Assembly: GCF_045290345.1 (NCBI RefSeq)
Contig: NZ_CP155447.1
Coordinates: forward strand, 8,680,001 to 8,744,000
Length of the DNA: 64,000 nucleotides
Source of the DNA: Singulisphaera sp045290345
GTDB taxonomy: Bacteria; Planctomycetota; Planctomycetia; Isosphaerales; Isosphaeraceae
Reading direction: 5' to 3'
The translations under genes were made by a program, and so were the position numbers. The notes beneath the pieces are model-generated. The model saw nothing but the letters and a program-made list of their open reading frames with translations, had not been told where the DNA came from and searched no databases. Numbering within the stretch: position 1 is the first letter of the stretch; every line of letters starts with the position of its first letter. Below, piece by piece: positions 35,918 through 49,055 of the stretch.

Positions 35918-37384
35918 TCAGCCGATGTAACCCAGACCGCTGAGACGGTCGCGGACCACTTCCTCTTCGGCCGCGGAGTAACCGGTCGGCGCGGCCGCGC
36001 TCACTTCCAGGCCGGAGACAAGTGATCGCCCTTGCATCGAAGCGGGGAGGTCATAGCCGCCCAGTTCCAGCAGGGTGGGAGCTATATCCAGGAGGCGAGC
36101 GCCCTGGATTTCGCCCTGGAGCGGGTTGTTCGACGAGGCCAGGACGAACGAGCCGAACTGGGCGTGGTTACAGTCATCGGGGCCCGTGTCATTTTCCTGG
36201 ACGTGGATCGTCGGGTATCCGACTCCGCCGACCGAGCGCCAGGAGAGTGCCCCGAAGTGAACGATCAGGTCGGGCGCGACGTTCCGCACGTTGCGGAAGG
36301 CCTCTTCCGGCTTGAACACGAGGGTGCCCAGCCGTTTCCCTTCGGCATCGGCCGTCGCTTCGAAGCGGGCCTTGATCTCGTCACGGAATCGTTCGTACTC
36401 GGTCGGTTCGATGATCCCCTTCGGCTCTCGCCCCTTCACGTTGAAGAAGACGCGGGCGTAGTAACCCCCCTCACTCCAGACGCTCGTCTTATCCCAGTTC
36501 ACGTCCAGCTTGCTGAACGGCGTGACTTTCTCGGGATACTGGTTGAGGACCAACAACCCTTCGCGGATCAGCCATTCGTTGACGCAGAATCCGCCGTCGA
36601 GTTTGCGCGCACCGTGGTCGGAAACGACCAGCACGACCGTATCGTCGGTGAGGAGTTCGAGGACTCGCCCGATCTCTTCGTCGAGGTGCCGGTAGTAGTC
36701 GCGAATGACATTTTGATAGGGGTTGCCAGGCTCATGATGGATATGCTCGGGGTCGTGATGCTTCCAGAAGCCGTGCTGGATCCGGTCGAGACCGATCTCC
36801 ACGAAGTGGAAATAGTCCCAATCGGTGTTCTTCATGAGGTGCCGCACCACTTCAAATTGCTTGCGGCTCATGTCGAGAACAGTTTTGCCGAGCCAGTCCT
36901 TGTTATCTGTCCGAAACCCTTTGACGTCGACCGGATAGGGGCCGACCAAGGTGTTGATTTCGGCGCCGAGGTCGGCCGGATGAGTATAGATGTCTTTTGA
37001 CGTATCGGGTGTCAGGAAGCAGCCCACGGAAACTCCGTTGAGCTTGCGGGGTGGGTACGCCGGCGGCACGCCAACGACGACCGACCGCTTTCCCTCACGC
37101 GCGATCTGATCCCAGATCGCCAATTCGCTGAACGATCGCGAGTTGACGATGCCGAGGCCGTCATAAGAATGATCGACTCGGTTCCGGAAGCCGTAGACGC
37201 CAAGCGACCCCGGGTCCTGGCTGGTCGCCATGCACATCCAGGCGGGGACGGTGATGGGAGGAATGACGCTTTCCAAGCGGCCGTAGCAACCGGCCTCCAT
37301 CAATCGGCGCAGGTTCGTCAGACGCTCGTCACTGAATAGCAGTTCCGGCGTCGCGCAATCGAGTCCAACGACGAGGATCTTCAT
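35918..37384 (-). CDS. Type I phosphodiesterase / alkaline-phosphatase-family protein
   Basis: A 488-aa member of the alkaline phosphatase superfamily (type I phosphodiesterase/nucleotide pyrophosphatase, PF01663-like). Metal and catalytic signatures: VVGLDCATPELL with D9; IPPITVPAWMCMATSQDPG with T45 as likely nucleophile; FHFVEIGLDRIQHGFW (DxxxH) near 195; VVSDHGARKLDGGF near 255. The protein lacks a signal peptide and so would act in the cytoplasm, releasing phosphate or nucleotides from phosphodiester substrates that I cannot name. It sits between the small membrane protein gene (upstream) and the split sulfatase-like gene. Confidence 0.88.
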   Translation of the reverse strand: MKILVVGLDCATPELLFSDERLTNLRRLMEAGCYGRLESVIPPITVPAWMCMATSQDPGSLGVYGFRNRVDHSYDGLGIVNSRSFSELAIWDQIAREGKRSVVVGVPPAYPPRKLNGVSVGCFLTPDTSKDIYTHPADLGAEINTLVGPYPVDVKGFRTDNKDWLGKTVLDMSRKQFEVVRHLMKNTDWDYFHFVEIGLDRIQHGFWKHHDPEHIHHEPGNPYQNVIRDYYRHLDEEIGRVLELLTDDTVVLVVSDHGARKLDGGFCVNEWLIREGLLVLNQYPEKVTPFSKLDVNWDKTSVWSEGGYYARVFFNVKGREPKGIIEPTEYERFRDEIKARFEATADAEGKRLGTLVFKPEEAFRNVRNVAPDLIVHFGALSWRSVGGVGYPTIHVQENDTGPDDCNHAQFGSFVLASSNNPLQGEIQGARLLDIAPTLLELGGYDLPASMQGRSLVSGLEVSAAAPTGYSAAEEEVVRDRLSGLGYIG

Positions 37385-37664
37385 GGCCGCAACGAACTCC
37401 TTCCGTGCGGAATTGACGCCTCAATGGTTCGTCGAGGCGTCGAAAATGGTCCGAGCAGGGTTCGTCATGTCAGTGACGAGGACCGCGACTTTCAAGATGG
37501 GGGGCAAGGATGCGCAGAGGCGGCACGGCCGAATCATGGTCGACCTGCCCATCCGTTGCAAGAGATCCTTGAAGAACCTCGGGAATCGATCCAACGAGAA
37601 AGCCACGAGGGGGGCGGCTCCGCCGTCTTGTACGTGAGCCAGCTCGTGGCGAACCGCTCCGCGG

Positions 37665-37967
37665 TTAACGGGACGTTCTCGATGCCTGAATTCCCGGGGC
37701 CGAGCCTTCGGCGTGGGCTTCTCCCGGATTGGTCAGAGGACCGCGCCATTCTCCCTGGCGCTGATCTTGCCGCGACAGTCGAGGTAGGGTCGTCTGCGAT
37801 GATTTCGCCAAGCGTCGAGGAATTCTGATGATCGATCGAATGATTTTTGAACCCAGAACGAAGACGTTTCGGCCGAACATCGCCGCAAACCCAACGGCGG
37901 CCGCCAGGACGGACGTCATGGGCAACAGCGTTTCCGGACCGATATAAGCGAATAACAAAGTATTCAT
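37665..37967 (-). CDS. Small conserved-looking membrane protein (YIGPETLLP motif)
   Basis: A 100-aa protein starting at ATG 37967. The first 35 residues hold one hydrophobic helix with a striking start, FAYIGPETLLPMTSVLAAAV, then FGRNVF. I recall similar short proteins next to phosphodiesterase or sulfatase genes in planctomycetes, but this is from memory. After about residue 45 the sequence is basic and low-complexity (arginine/glutamine-rich), probably a disordered cytoplasmic tail or a poorly conserved end. It is upstream of and co-oriented with the phosphodiesterase gene, 280 bp apart. Confidence 0.6.
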   Translation of the reverse strand: MNTLLFAYIGPETLLPMTSVLAAAVGFAAMFGRNVFVLGSKIIRSIIRIPRRLAKSSQTTLPRLSRQDQRQGEWRGPLTNPGEAHAEGSAPGIQASRTSR

Positions 37968-38258
37968 CTCCTCGGGCCTCTATGCCCGACTAGGGGGGCC
38001 TCTACTGCTACCAAAGGGACGTCAAACCGGGGAGATGATCCTTCCTGGTGTCTCCATGCTTGAGCGTCGCATGAGACGATTTCGGCACTTAAAAACGAAT
38101 TCCTTCAGGAAGGTCGTCGAGCGAATTGAATAGGTCGCGCCCCCGCCTCGCTCCTTGGTGGGGAGAGAATCGAGCGTCCCGAGCATCCCATTCGAGGGCT
38201 TTATCGGCGATTGAGTCAAAGTGCCATGAATGATTTCATGTTGCGGCGGGTGGAGCGC
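37968..38258. other. Intergenic region downstream of the rRNA operon
   Basis: About 290 bp between the rRNA terminator and the small membrane protein gene, both read on the minus strand. No gene or clear promoter was recognised. Confidence 0.4.
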
Positions 38259-38306
38259 AAAAAAAAACGCCCCGACCCTTCCGTGAGGAAGGATCGGGGC
38301 GTCTTT
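38259..38306 (-). terminator. rRNA operon terminator
   Basis: On the minus strand a GC-rich hairpin with paired arms CGCCCCGA and TCGGGGCG plus an inner TCCTTCC/GGAAGG part (38268-38302) is followed by nine T residues (38259-38267). It lies just 3' of the 5S gene: a textbook rho-independent terminator for the rRNA operon. Confidence 0.9.
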
Positions 38307-38312
38307 GAAGGA

Positions 38313-38422
38313 TTCCGGCGATCACCGACTTTCGCGCCAAAGGCACTATCATGGGCCTGACGGGCTTAACGGCCGTGTTCGGAATGGGAACGGGTGGGAC
38401 CCCGTCAGTATGTTCGCCGGAA
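38313..38422 (-). rRNA. rrf: 5S ribosomal RNA
   Basis: The minus strand carries a 110-nt 5S gene. Its ends pair (TTCCGGCGA with TCGCCGGAA), and the internal landmarks CCCGTTCCCATTCCGAACAC and GGAAGTTAAG-like sequence (here CGGCCGTTAAGCCCG) are present. It lies last in the rRNA operon, just upstream of the T-run terminator. Confidence 0.93.
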
Positions 38423-38670
38423 AAGCAACCGGCAGGCGATCAAACCCGCCGGTTACGTTGTGCTCAAGCTTCACAGTGGTCGTCACGCAAGATCCTACCG
38501 CCACTTCGATGGGCATGACCAACCGACTTCGAGTCTCTTCACGACGCGTGGTCCCCGTTATTGGATGGGAATACGTCGCCGTGTGATCGATCGAATGCGA
38601 TCGGTGAATGATGCAACCCTGATTCCGGTCCGATTCGAGTCCCATTACAGGAGCCGGCGGACGGATCGGG

Positions 38671-41470
<2,800 letters not shown>

Positions 41471-42090
41471 ACGCCGATCCGGACGCCGCGGTTCCTCGAA
41501 AGAAACTCGACAGCCAGAACGGCGAGGGGTCAGTCCCCGATCTCTCTCGATCGAGTGTCCAGTGTCTCGCGACACAGGACCACTCTCACTTGGGTAACGA
41601 TCCCAATGTGAGGCCGGTTGCTTCACAGCAAGCGACTCTCACGCATCCGTAAGGGTTCCACTGTATTGTGGAGAGATTCTTCTACTTGGTCTGCCACGAC
41701 CATTTGTTTGCGGTTCTCACTTGCGTGACCTAACCACCGGATTGTGAAAGAGCAACCGAACCCCAACGACAGACCTTCCGGCCGAAACCGGAGAAAGTCA
41801 TACCTTGAGATCCGCACTGGCCGCTGGCCAGGGGGCAACGCCGCGAACGGCCCTGCCCCGCACCCAGCAGTGCAAGCAAGAAACAAACGAAATTAGCCAA
41901 GAAGACAGCCCCTCGGATGAGGGGCCTCTTCATCGATCGATCGTGTTCGTGGTCAGAGAACCTTCGTGGGAAGCCGGCGTAAATACCATCTGATCAAGGA
42001 GACGGTGCCGATGCGGCCTTCTTGAATCGGGTCGATGACCGAAGTCATGTCCCACGATCCTCAGAGCCGAGATTTTCTAAGAAAATCCTT
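41471..42090 (-). other. 16S-23S internal transcribed spacer without tRNA genes
   Basis: About 620 bp between 16S and 23S. I searched both strands by eye for T-loop (GTTCRANTC) and D-arm patterns and found no tRNA(Ile), tRNA(Ala) or other tRNA. Two hairpins are visible: GATTTTC-TAA-GAAAATC (42071-42087) just after 16S and a GCCCCTC/GAGGGGC stem at about 41901-41931, possibly RNase III targets. A boxA-like element precedes 23S. Confidence 0.8.
41741..41754 (-). promoter_or_regulatory. boxA-like antitermination element before 23S
   Basis: The minus strand reads TGCTCTTTCACAAT, one mismatch from E. coli rrn boxA (TGCTCTTTAACAA), at the expected place in the spacer before 23S. It probably recruits NusB/NusE for rRNA antitermination. 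Confidence 0.65.
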
Positions 42091-43583
<1,493 letters not shown>

Positions 43584-44011
43584 AGATTGGTCGTCTCCCC
43601 TGCTCCGAGGAGCAAGAGATCCGGTCCTCACCTTCAAAAGGGTTGAGGAATTTGCTAACTGGTCGCAGCTCGAGTTCACCGGGGCAAGCCCCTGCTCACT
43701 CGTGCTGTTGGCTGTTGGATCCGTCTCCGTCGCGATTCGACCTCCAACCAAACGGGGTCGAGACGACTCAAACGGCTCCACGCCGGCTTCCCTCAAAGGT
43801 TCTCTTCAACCACAAGAACCACGATCGACCGGATTGTCAAAGAACGAACATGCTGCCGAAGCAATTGGCCGGAGTGACTTGCCCTTGAAGGCGTGTCACG
43901 CCGGCCCACCTACCGACAACATCGCAGCCCGCTGTCATGGTGAGCGGTTTCCCGTTCCCAGGTCAGCCGGCCGTTTCGTTGTCACCCGTGGTGACACAGG
44001 CGACAAGGACT
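43584..44011 (-). other. rRNA operon leader region
   Basis: About 430 nt between the predicted rRNA transcription start and the 16S 5' end. It holds the boxA-like element and no protein gene; the ORFs across it are not credible. Confidence 0.6.
43834..43845 (-). promoter_or_regulatory. boxA-like antitermination element in the rRNA leader
   Basis: The minus strand reads GTTCTTTGACAA, close to rrn boxA, about 250 nt upstream of the 16S 5' end. Together with the copy in the spacer it fits NusB/NusE-dependent antitermination. Confidence 0.5.
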
Positions 44012-44039
44012 ATATTAACGGGATCCCGCCGGGAGTCAA
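44012..44039 (-). promoter_or_regulatory. Promoter of the rRNA operon
   Basis: On the minus strand TTGACT (-35, 44034-44039), a 16-nt spacer and TAATAT (-10, 44012-44017) form a near-consensus sigma70-type promoter reading towards 16S. The predicted start is near 44005. Confidence 0.75.
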
Positions 44040-44192
44040 CTTGGTAGTCCCCTTTTTCGCATAGATTCCCTGTAAGACTTCTGAAACGGTACAAATGTAT
44101 AGTTGCGTTGGGCGGTAGCTTGCGTTGCCCGGAATCGAGCCTTACGATGGCCCTGAATCCATCCTAATGAATGTGTTGCAGGGAGAGACTTC

Positions 44193-45254
44193 ATGACGCG
44201 GCCGCGTTTCGAATGGTCTTTGCTGGCTCTATTACTCGTTCTTCCTCTAGGGGGGTGCGGTGGCACGGCAGAAGAGGGGCACGCAGTCCCTGGCCCCGAT
44301 CGAGGCGCGGCCAAGCGAGTTTACTTTGTGGGGTTCGATGCCAGCGCCCCACTCGTGAATGCACTGAAGCAAGATAAGCTCCAGGGGATCGTGGTCCAGA
44401 ACCCCTACCTGATGGGGCAGCTCGGGGTCAAAACTCTGGTTCAACATCTCGAGAAGCAGAAAGTGGACCCGCAGGTTTCGACGGGGGAGACCATGGTCAC
44501 TCCCGCCAATATGGAAGATCCGGCCATTGTGCCTCTGCTTCATCCCGCCAAAGCGGAGAATCGTGCCGAGGCGAGTCTGTCAGGGGTCAAGACGAAGAAA
44601 TGGCGTGTCATGGTGATCCCGAAGGGGACGACCCACGAGTTCTGGATGACGATCCATGCGGGGGCCCTCAAGGGGGCAGCCGATCTGGGCAATGTCGAGG
44701 TGATCTGGCTTGGCCCTCAAAAGGAAGATGACCGGCTTCAGCAGATTCAACTCGTTCAGAACGCGGTCGCGGCCGGAGTCGATGGGATCGTGCTGGCTCC
44801 CCTGGATGCCAGGGCCCTGGTCAAGCCGGTCGAGGATGCCGTGGCCAAGGGCATTCCGGTCGTGATCATCGATTCAGGCCTCGAGTCGAAGAAGATTGTC
44901 AGTTACGTCGCCACGGACAACTATCATGGCGGGGTGCTCGCTGCGAAGCGGTTGGGCGAGCTACTTAAAGGAGAGGGGAAAATCATCCTGCTTCGTTATG
45001 CGGTCGGCTCCGAGAGCACGGAGCAACGGGAGCGGGGCTTCACCGATACGATGAAGAGTGAGTTTCCCAAGATCCAATATCTTTCTGACACCGAGTACGC
45101 GGGAGCGACCTCGGACACGGCCCAGCAAAAATCGCAGAGTTTGGTCACGCGCTATCGCGGCCAGGTGGACGGGATCTTCTGTTGTAATGAGTCGAGCACG
45201 TTCGGAATGCTCCGGGCGTTGGAGGGGGCCGGCATGCTGGCTTCCCGGCCGTGA
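44193..45254 (+). CDS. Ribose/galactose-type ABC substrate-binding lipoprotein, apparently circularly permuted
   Basis: A 353-aa lipoprotein (signal with lipobox LGGC, C22) of the RbsB-like periplasmic-binding-protein family that delivers a sugar to the ABC importer encoded downstream. The domain order is unusual. Residues 41-118 (KRVYFVGFDASAPLVNAL... to IVPLLHPAK) match what is normally the C-terminal end of RbsB-like proteins (VVGFDG...IAQLP...). The usual N-terminal part (KKWRVMVIPKGTTHEFW) begins only at about 136, and the protein stops at GMLASRP, just where the VGFD strand should follow. By alignment from memory with E. coli RbsB, likely ligand residues survive in both parts: D49, Q69, D228, R281, N332. 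The stop overlaps the next start (GTGA). Confidence 0.85.
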   Translation: MTRPRFEWSLLALLLVLPLGGCGGTAEEGHAVPGPDRGAAKRVYFVGFDASAPLVNALKQDKLQGIVVQNPYLMGQLGVKTLVQHLEKQKVDPQVSTGETMVTPANMEDPAIVPLLHPAKAENRAEASLSGVKTKKWRVMVIPKGTTHEFWMTIHAGALKGAADLGNVEVIWLGPQKEDDRLQQIQLVQNAVAAGVDGIVLAPLDARALVKPVEDAVAKGIPVVIIDSGLESKKIVSYVATDNYHGGVLAAKRLGELLKGEGKIILLRYAVGSESTEQRERGFTDTMKSEFPKIQYLSDTEYAGATSDTAQQKSQSLVTRYRGQVDGIFCCNESSTFGMLRALEGAGMLASRP

Positions 45255-46738
45255 CCCCTCCCCTGCTGGAGATGCGCGAGGTTTCGAAGTCGTTTGGGGC
45301 GAGCCGCGCTCTCGACAAAGTCTCGCTCGAGCTCCAACGAGGTGAGGTCCATGCACTAATAGGAGAGAACGGGGCCGGCAAAAGCACCCTGATGAAGATC
45401 CTGAGCGGTGCTTACCGACCTGACCAGGGGCGAATGGAGATCGAAGGTGTTCCCTACGCACCTCGTGGGCCACGCGGGGCGCGCAACCTCGGGGTGGCCA
45501 TGATCTACCAGGAGCTGACGCTTGCCCCCCACCTTTCGGTGGAAGCGAACGTCATGCTCGGGCAGGAACGGGTCGTCGCCGGATTCGTCAAGCGCGGGGA
45601 GCATCGCCGACTGGTGGCCCAGGCACTCGACGTGCTCGAACATCCCGACATTCGGCCGGAGGCCGCGGCCGGAAGCTTGAGCGTCGGTGCCCAACAACTC
45701 GTCGAAGTGGCCCGTGCCCTGGTCGCGGACGCTCGTGTCATAGTCTTCGATGAACCAACCAGTTCACTGACCGAGCGCGACGCCCAGCGTTTGTTCGAGA
45801 TTATCGAGCGTTTGCGGGCCAAAGGATTGGCCATCGTCTATATCAGCCACTTCCTCGAAGAGGTCCGCCGGGTCGCCCAGCGCTATACCGTACTTCGCGA
45901 TGGCCGTTCCGTGGCCACGGGACCGGTGGCGGGGACCGAACTTTCCACGATGATCGGACAGATGGTCGGACGTGACCTGACCGAACTGTTTCCGCAAGTC
46001 CCCCACGTGGCGGGCGAACCGATTCTGGAGTTGACTGGGCTGGCGCGGGATCCCCTCCCCAAGAAGGCGGATTTGGTGCTCAGACGCGGTGAGATCCTCG
46101 GGATCGCTGGCTTGGTTGGGGCGGGCCGAACCGAATTGCTGCGGGCGATCTTCAGCCTCGATCCGGTACGGTCGGGCTCGGTTCGCGTGCATGGAATAGC
46201 CAGTCGGAATGCTTCCCCTCGCCTGAGGATTCGCCAAGGTCTGGGATACCTCAGCGAAGATCGTAAGGGGGAGGGACTCGCCTTGGGTCGCTCGATCGAA
46301 GACAACATGACCTACTCCGCCCTCCACCCGTATTCGCGCTGGGGATGGCTCGACCTGAAGAGGCGGAGATCCGAAGCCGCGGCCTGGATGGTCAAACTCC
46401 GGATCAAGGCGGTCAGCCCCGCCCAACTGATCGGTGACCTTTCCGGAGGCAACCAGCAAAAAGTGGCGATCGCCAGGCTGCTGCACCAGCAGGCCGACAT
46501 CTTGCTCCTTGATGAGCCCACTCGAGGGATCGATCTCGGGTCGAAGGCCGAGATCTATCGTTTGATCGGTGAGTTGGCGGCGCAAGGGAAGGCGATCGTC
46601 ATGGTCAGTTCCTATCTCCCGGAACTCTTCGGAATCTGTGATCGGATTGCCGTCATGGCTCGCGGTGTCCTGAGTGAGGCACGTCCCACCTCGGCCTGGA
46701 CCGAGCATAGTGTGATGGAGGTCGCGACGGGAGGCTGA
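45251..46738 (+). CDS. Sugar ABC transporter ATP-binding protein (RbsA/MglA-like, two nucleotide-binding domains)
   Basis: A 495-aa tandem ATPase of normal length for RbsA/MglA-type sugar importers. The first domain has Walker A GENGAGKST (about residue 38-46), signature SLSVGAQQLVEVARAL and Walker B VIVFDEPTSSL. The second domain has the degenerate Walker A GLVGAGRTE usual for the family, the signature LSGGNQQKVAIARLL, and Walker B ILLLDEPTRGID. The start GTG 45251 overlaps the binding-protein stop by four nt, so translation is coupled. It energises the permease encoded 182 bp downstream. Confidence 0.95.
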   Translation: MTPPLLEMREVSKSFGASRALDKVSLELQRGEVHALIGENGAGKSTLMKILSGAYRPDQGRMEIEGVPYAPRGPRGARNLGVAMIYQELTLAPHLSVEANVMLGQERVVAGFVKRGEHRRLVAQALDVLEHPDIRPEAAAGSLSVGAQQLVEVARALVADARVIVFDEPTSSLTERDAQRLFEIIERLRAKGLAIVYISHFLEEVRRVAQRYTVLRDGRSVATGPVAGTELSTMIGQMVGRDLTELFPQVPHVAGEPILELTGLARDPLPKKADLVLRRGEILGIAGLVGAGRTELLRAIFSLDPVRSGSVRVHGIASRNASPRLRIRQGLGYLSEDRKGEGLALGRSIEDNMTYSALHPYSRWGWLDLKRRRSEAAAWMVKLRIKAVSPAQLIGDLSGGNQQKVAIARLLHQQADILLLDEPTRGIDLGSKAEIYRLIGELAAQGKAIVMVSSYLPELFGICDRIAVMARGVLSEARPTSAWTEHSVMEVATGG

Positions 46739-46920
46739 GCGGTTTCGAGGAAGATCGAGCGTGGTTCGCTTACTCTGGCAGATCCATCGCGATTTGATCC
46801 TCGGGAATCGCTTGTCTTGTAATGAGACTGTTGGTCGGCGATGCTCAAAATCATCGTGCGAGTCGCGGAGATCCTCGTTCCGGCATTCTCAAAAAAATAC
46901 TGTATTAAAGGGGCAACCAC

Positions 46921-47949
46921 GTGGGTGTATGCGCGGACGAAGGACGACGTGAGAAAGGATCACCTGTCCTCCGAGGGACCTTGAGTTGGGTCTGGACGGT
47001 CTTCGGCCCCTTCCTTGGGTTGATCCTGATCACGGTCTTGTTCGCGTACCTGACACGGCACTCGGGTTCGTTCATGACCGTGTACAACTGGAGGACGATC
47101 GCGGTGCAAACTGTGGTCGTCGGCACGGCGGCCCTGGGAATGACCGTGATCATGATCGCCGGTGGGATCGACCTCTCGGTCGGTTCGGCGGTCGCGTTGG
47201 TGACCGTCGTGATTGGTTGGGCCGTCCGTGACAAAGGTTGGCCGATGCCACTGGCTCTCGCGGGAGGCATTGTGGTCGGGGGCCTTTGCGGGCTCTGGAA
47301 CGGTGCCTTGATCACGGGGCTTCGCGTGGTGCCATTCATTATCACGCTCGGCGGACTCAAGATCTTCCGGGGGCTGGCGAAGTGGCTCTCCTCGAGTACG
47401 GCGGTCTATGTGCCGAACGAGTCGCGCGTCTGGTGGTTCCCATCGATTCTGGCCACCGAGCCGGAACCGCGATGGTTGCTGGTGGCTCCCGGGGTGTGGT
47501 TGCTGCTCATTTTGAGTCTATTCTTGGCCTTGGCACTAAGGTATAGCTTGTTGGGGCGTTATATCTACGCCATTGGCTCGAATGAATCGACGGCCCGGCT
47601 TTGCGGGATCAACGTACCGCTCGTCAAACTGGCTGTTTACGTCCTTGCAGGGCTGGCCACCGGTTTGGCGGGAGTGATGCAGTACGTTTACCTGGATGCT
47701 ACGGGCGACCCGGTCACCGCCGACGGACTTGAGTTGCAGGTCATCGCGGCGGTAGTCATCGGCGGTGGGAGCCTCAATGGTGGTGAGGGGACTGTGATTG
47801 GCACCTTGATCGGCTGCTTAATCATGTCCGTGCTGAATATCGGGTGCGTTCACGCCGGAATTCCGAATGCCAGCCAGGATGTAATCATCGGGGCGATCAT
47901 CGTGGCGGCCGTGACCTTGGATCGATTCCGGCGGCGGCGCGATCTCTAA
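46921..47949 (+). CDS. Sugar ABC transporter permease (RbsC family)
   Basis: A 342-aa membrane permease of the RbsC/XylH type (BPD_transp_2), with eight to ten hydrophobic helices. Family landmarks are TAALGMTVIMIAGGIDLSVGSAVAL (about 70-95), NGALITGLRVVPFIITLGGLKIFRG (about 120-145), YAIGSNESTARLCGINV (about 212-228) and IAAVVIGGGSLNGGEGTVIGTLIG near the C-terminus. It assembles with the RbsA-like ATPase and the binding lipoprotein. The start is GTG 46921. The 182-bp gap to the ATPase gene is longer than usual for such operons, and no terminator was seen in it. Confidence 0.94.
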   Translation: MGVCADEGRREKGSPVLRGTLSWVWTVFGPFLGLILITVLFAYLTRHSGSFMTVYNWRTIAVQTVVVGTAALGMTVIMIAGGIDLSVGSAVALVTVVIGWAVRDKGWPMPLALAGGIVVGGLCGLWNGALITGLRVVPFIITLGGLKIFRGLAKWLSSSTAVYVPNESRVWWFPSILATEPEPRWLLVAPGVWLLLILSLFLALALRYSLLGRYIYAIGSNESTARLCGINVPLVKLAVYVLAGLATGLAGVMQYVYLDATGDPVTADGLELQVIAAVVIGGGSLNGGEGTVIGTLIGCLIMSVLNIGCVHAGIPNASQDVIIGAIIVAAVTLDRFRRRRDL

Positions 47950-47971
47950 GTCTCGAAAGCGGAGGCGGATC

Positions 47972-48724
47972 ATGATGCGACTGAGCTTTACCTGCCTGGT
48001 AGCCTTGTCAGCCTTGGCGGTTTATTCGTCGCCCAGTGTAGCGGAGGAACGCGTGGAAAAGCCGACGATCTCGGTCAGCGGGACCGGTAAGCTCTCCGCG
48101 GTTCCGGACATCGCCGAAATCCAGGTTGGGGTGCGGTCGCAGGCACCGACCGCGCAGGCCGCCTTGGCCGCGAATAGCGACGCGATGAATGCGATGCACG
48201 CGATTCTGAAGCAGAGCGGGGTCGAGACCAAAGATATCCAGACGACCCAGATCCAGGTGAGCCCCGAGTACTCTCAGCCCCCCAACCGCCCCAGGACGGT
48301 CAATGAAGCGGAGTTCATTCCGCGGATTGTGGGATACCGGGTCGATAACACCGTGCAAATTACCGCAAGGCAGATCCCGAAGCTGGGAGCGCTGCTCGAC
48401 GCCCTCGTAATGGCAGGCGCCAATCAGATCCACGGGATTTCGTTCCGGATCGACAACCCCGAGAAACGTCTCGACGAGGTTCGTCGAAGCGCGATGGCCG
48501 ACGCAAAGAGCAAAGCCACATTGCTGGCGGAAGAGGCGGGGGTCGCCCTCGGAGCACCGATCAAGATCATCGACGAACAAGGGGGACCGCGTCCGCCGAC
48601 CCCGCTCTATGCGCCTCGTATGGAAATGATGGCGAGGGCCGTTGCACCGACGCCGATCGCCGCGGGCGAGCAAGAACTGAGTGTCACGGTGCACGTTGTC
48701 TATGAAATTAAGCCTGGCAAGTAG
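47972..48724 (+). CDS. SIMPL-domain (DUF541) exported protein
   Basis: A 250-aa protein with a signal peptide (LSFTCLVALSALAVYSSPSVA) and a SIMPL/DUF541 domain over residues 30-245. Motifs: TISVSGTGKLSAVPDIAEIQVGV at the start, VETKDIQTTQIQVSPEY in the middle, GANQIHGISFRID and AMADAKSKATLLAEEAGVALG in the C-terminal half. E. coli YggE is a homologue linked to oxidative-stress tolerance; the molecular function is not known. ATG 47972 (ATGATG) is preceded by GGAGGCGG, and the gene follows the permease by 22 bp, so it is probably the last gene of the ABC operon. Confidence 0.88.
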   Translation: MMRLSFTCLVALSALAVYSSPSVAEERVEKPTISVSGTGKLSAVPDIAEIQVGVRSQAPTAQAALAANSDAMNAMHAILKQSGVETKDIQTTQIQVSPEYSQPPNRPRTVNEAEFIPRIVGYRVDNTVQITARQIPKLGALLDALVMAGANQIHGISFRIDNPEKRLDEVRRSAMADAKSKATLLAEEAGVALGAPIKIIDEQGGPRPPTPLYAPRMEMMARAVAPTPIAAGEQELSVTVHVVYEIKPGK

Positions 48725-49055
48725 AGCAAGCTGGGTTGAGTTCGTTTAAGTTGTGGGCCCTGGTAAGCCGAATTTTCTTCGGATTGACACTGAACGACCG
48801 CGCCAATAGGATGCGGCCGCACCGGCGTCCCTCGCTCGGAGCGATCGGAAAGGGCGGCATTGCCATCACCCGAATTTGAGGACGCCACGCGGACGACTCA
48901 GAACCGAAACACCCTCGTTGATGGAACGATCTCCGTCTTGAATTCCGGTCCCTCTTCCGTTGCGTTGAGTGGACCGGAGTTTTGGCGGCAGGAGGGTGGG
49001 CCGAACGGTCATCATCAGTGACCGAAGGCCAAGCCACAGGGAAGTGCGACCGCGC
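48725..49055. other. Intergenic region carrying the flippase-operon promoter
   Basis: 331 bp without a gene, between the SIMPL gene and the flippase gene. It contains the predicted sigma70-type promoter listed separately; nothing else stands out. Confidence 0.5.
48784..48812 (+). promoter_or_regulatory. Sigma70-type promoter for the flippase-glycosyltransferase-YfhO operon
   Basis: TTGACA (48784-48789, perfect -35), a 17-nt spacer, then TAGGAT (48807-48812; four of six matches to the -10 consensus). It reads towards the flippase gene, giving a leader of about 235 nt. Confidence 0.5.

Noticed and set aside
37383..37637. 84-aa plus-strand ORF upstream of the phosphodiesterase gene
   Set aside because: No SD or protein-like composition; overlapping ORFs in three frames suggest open GC-rich sequence.
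41471..42090. Possible tRNA(Ile)/tRNA(Ala) in the rRNA spacer
   Set aside because: No T-loop or D-arm patterns could be found on either strand.
46739..46920. Small ORF (46761-46952) between the ABC ATPase and permease genes
   Set aside because: Overlaps the permease start in another frame and has no SD; the gap is treated as non-coding.
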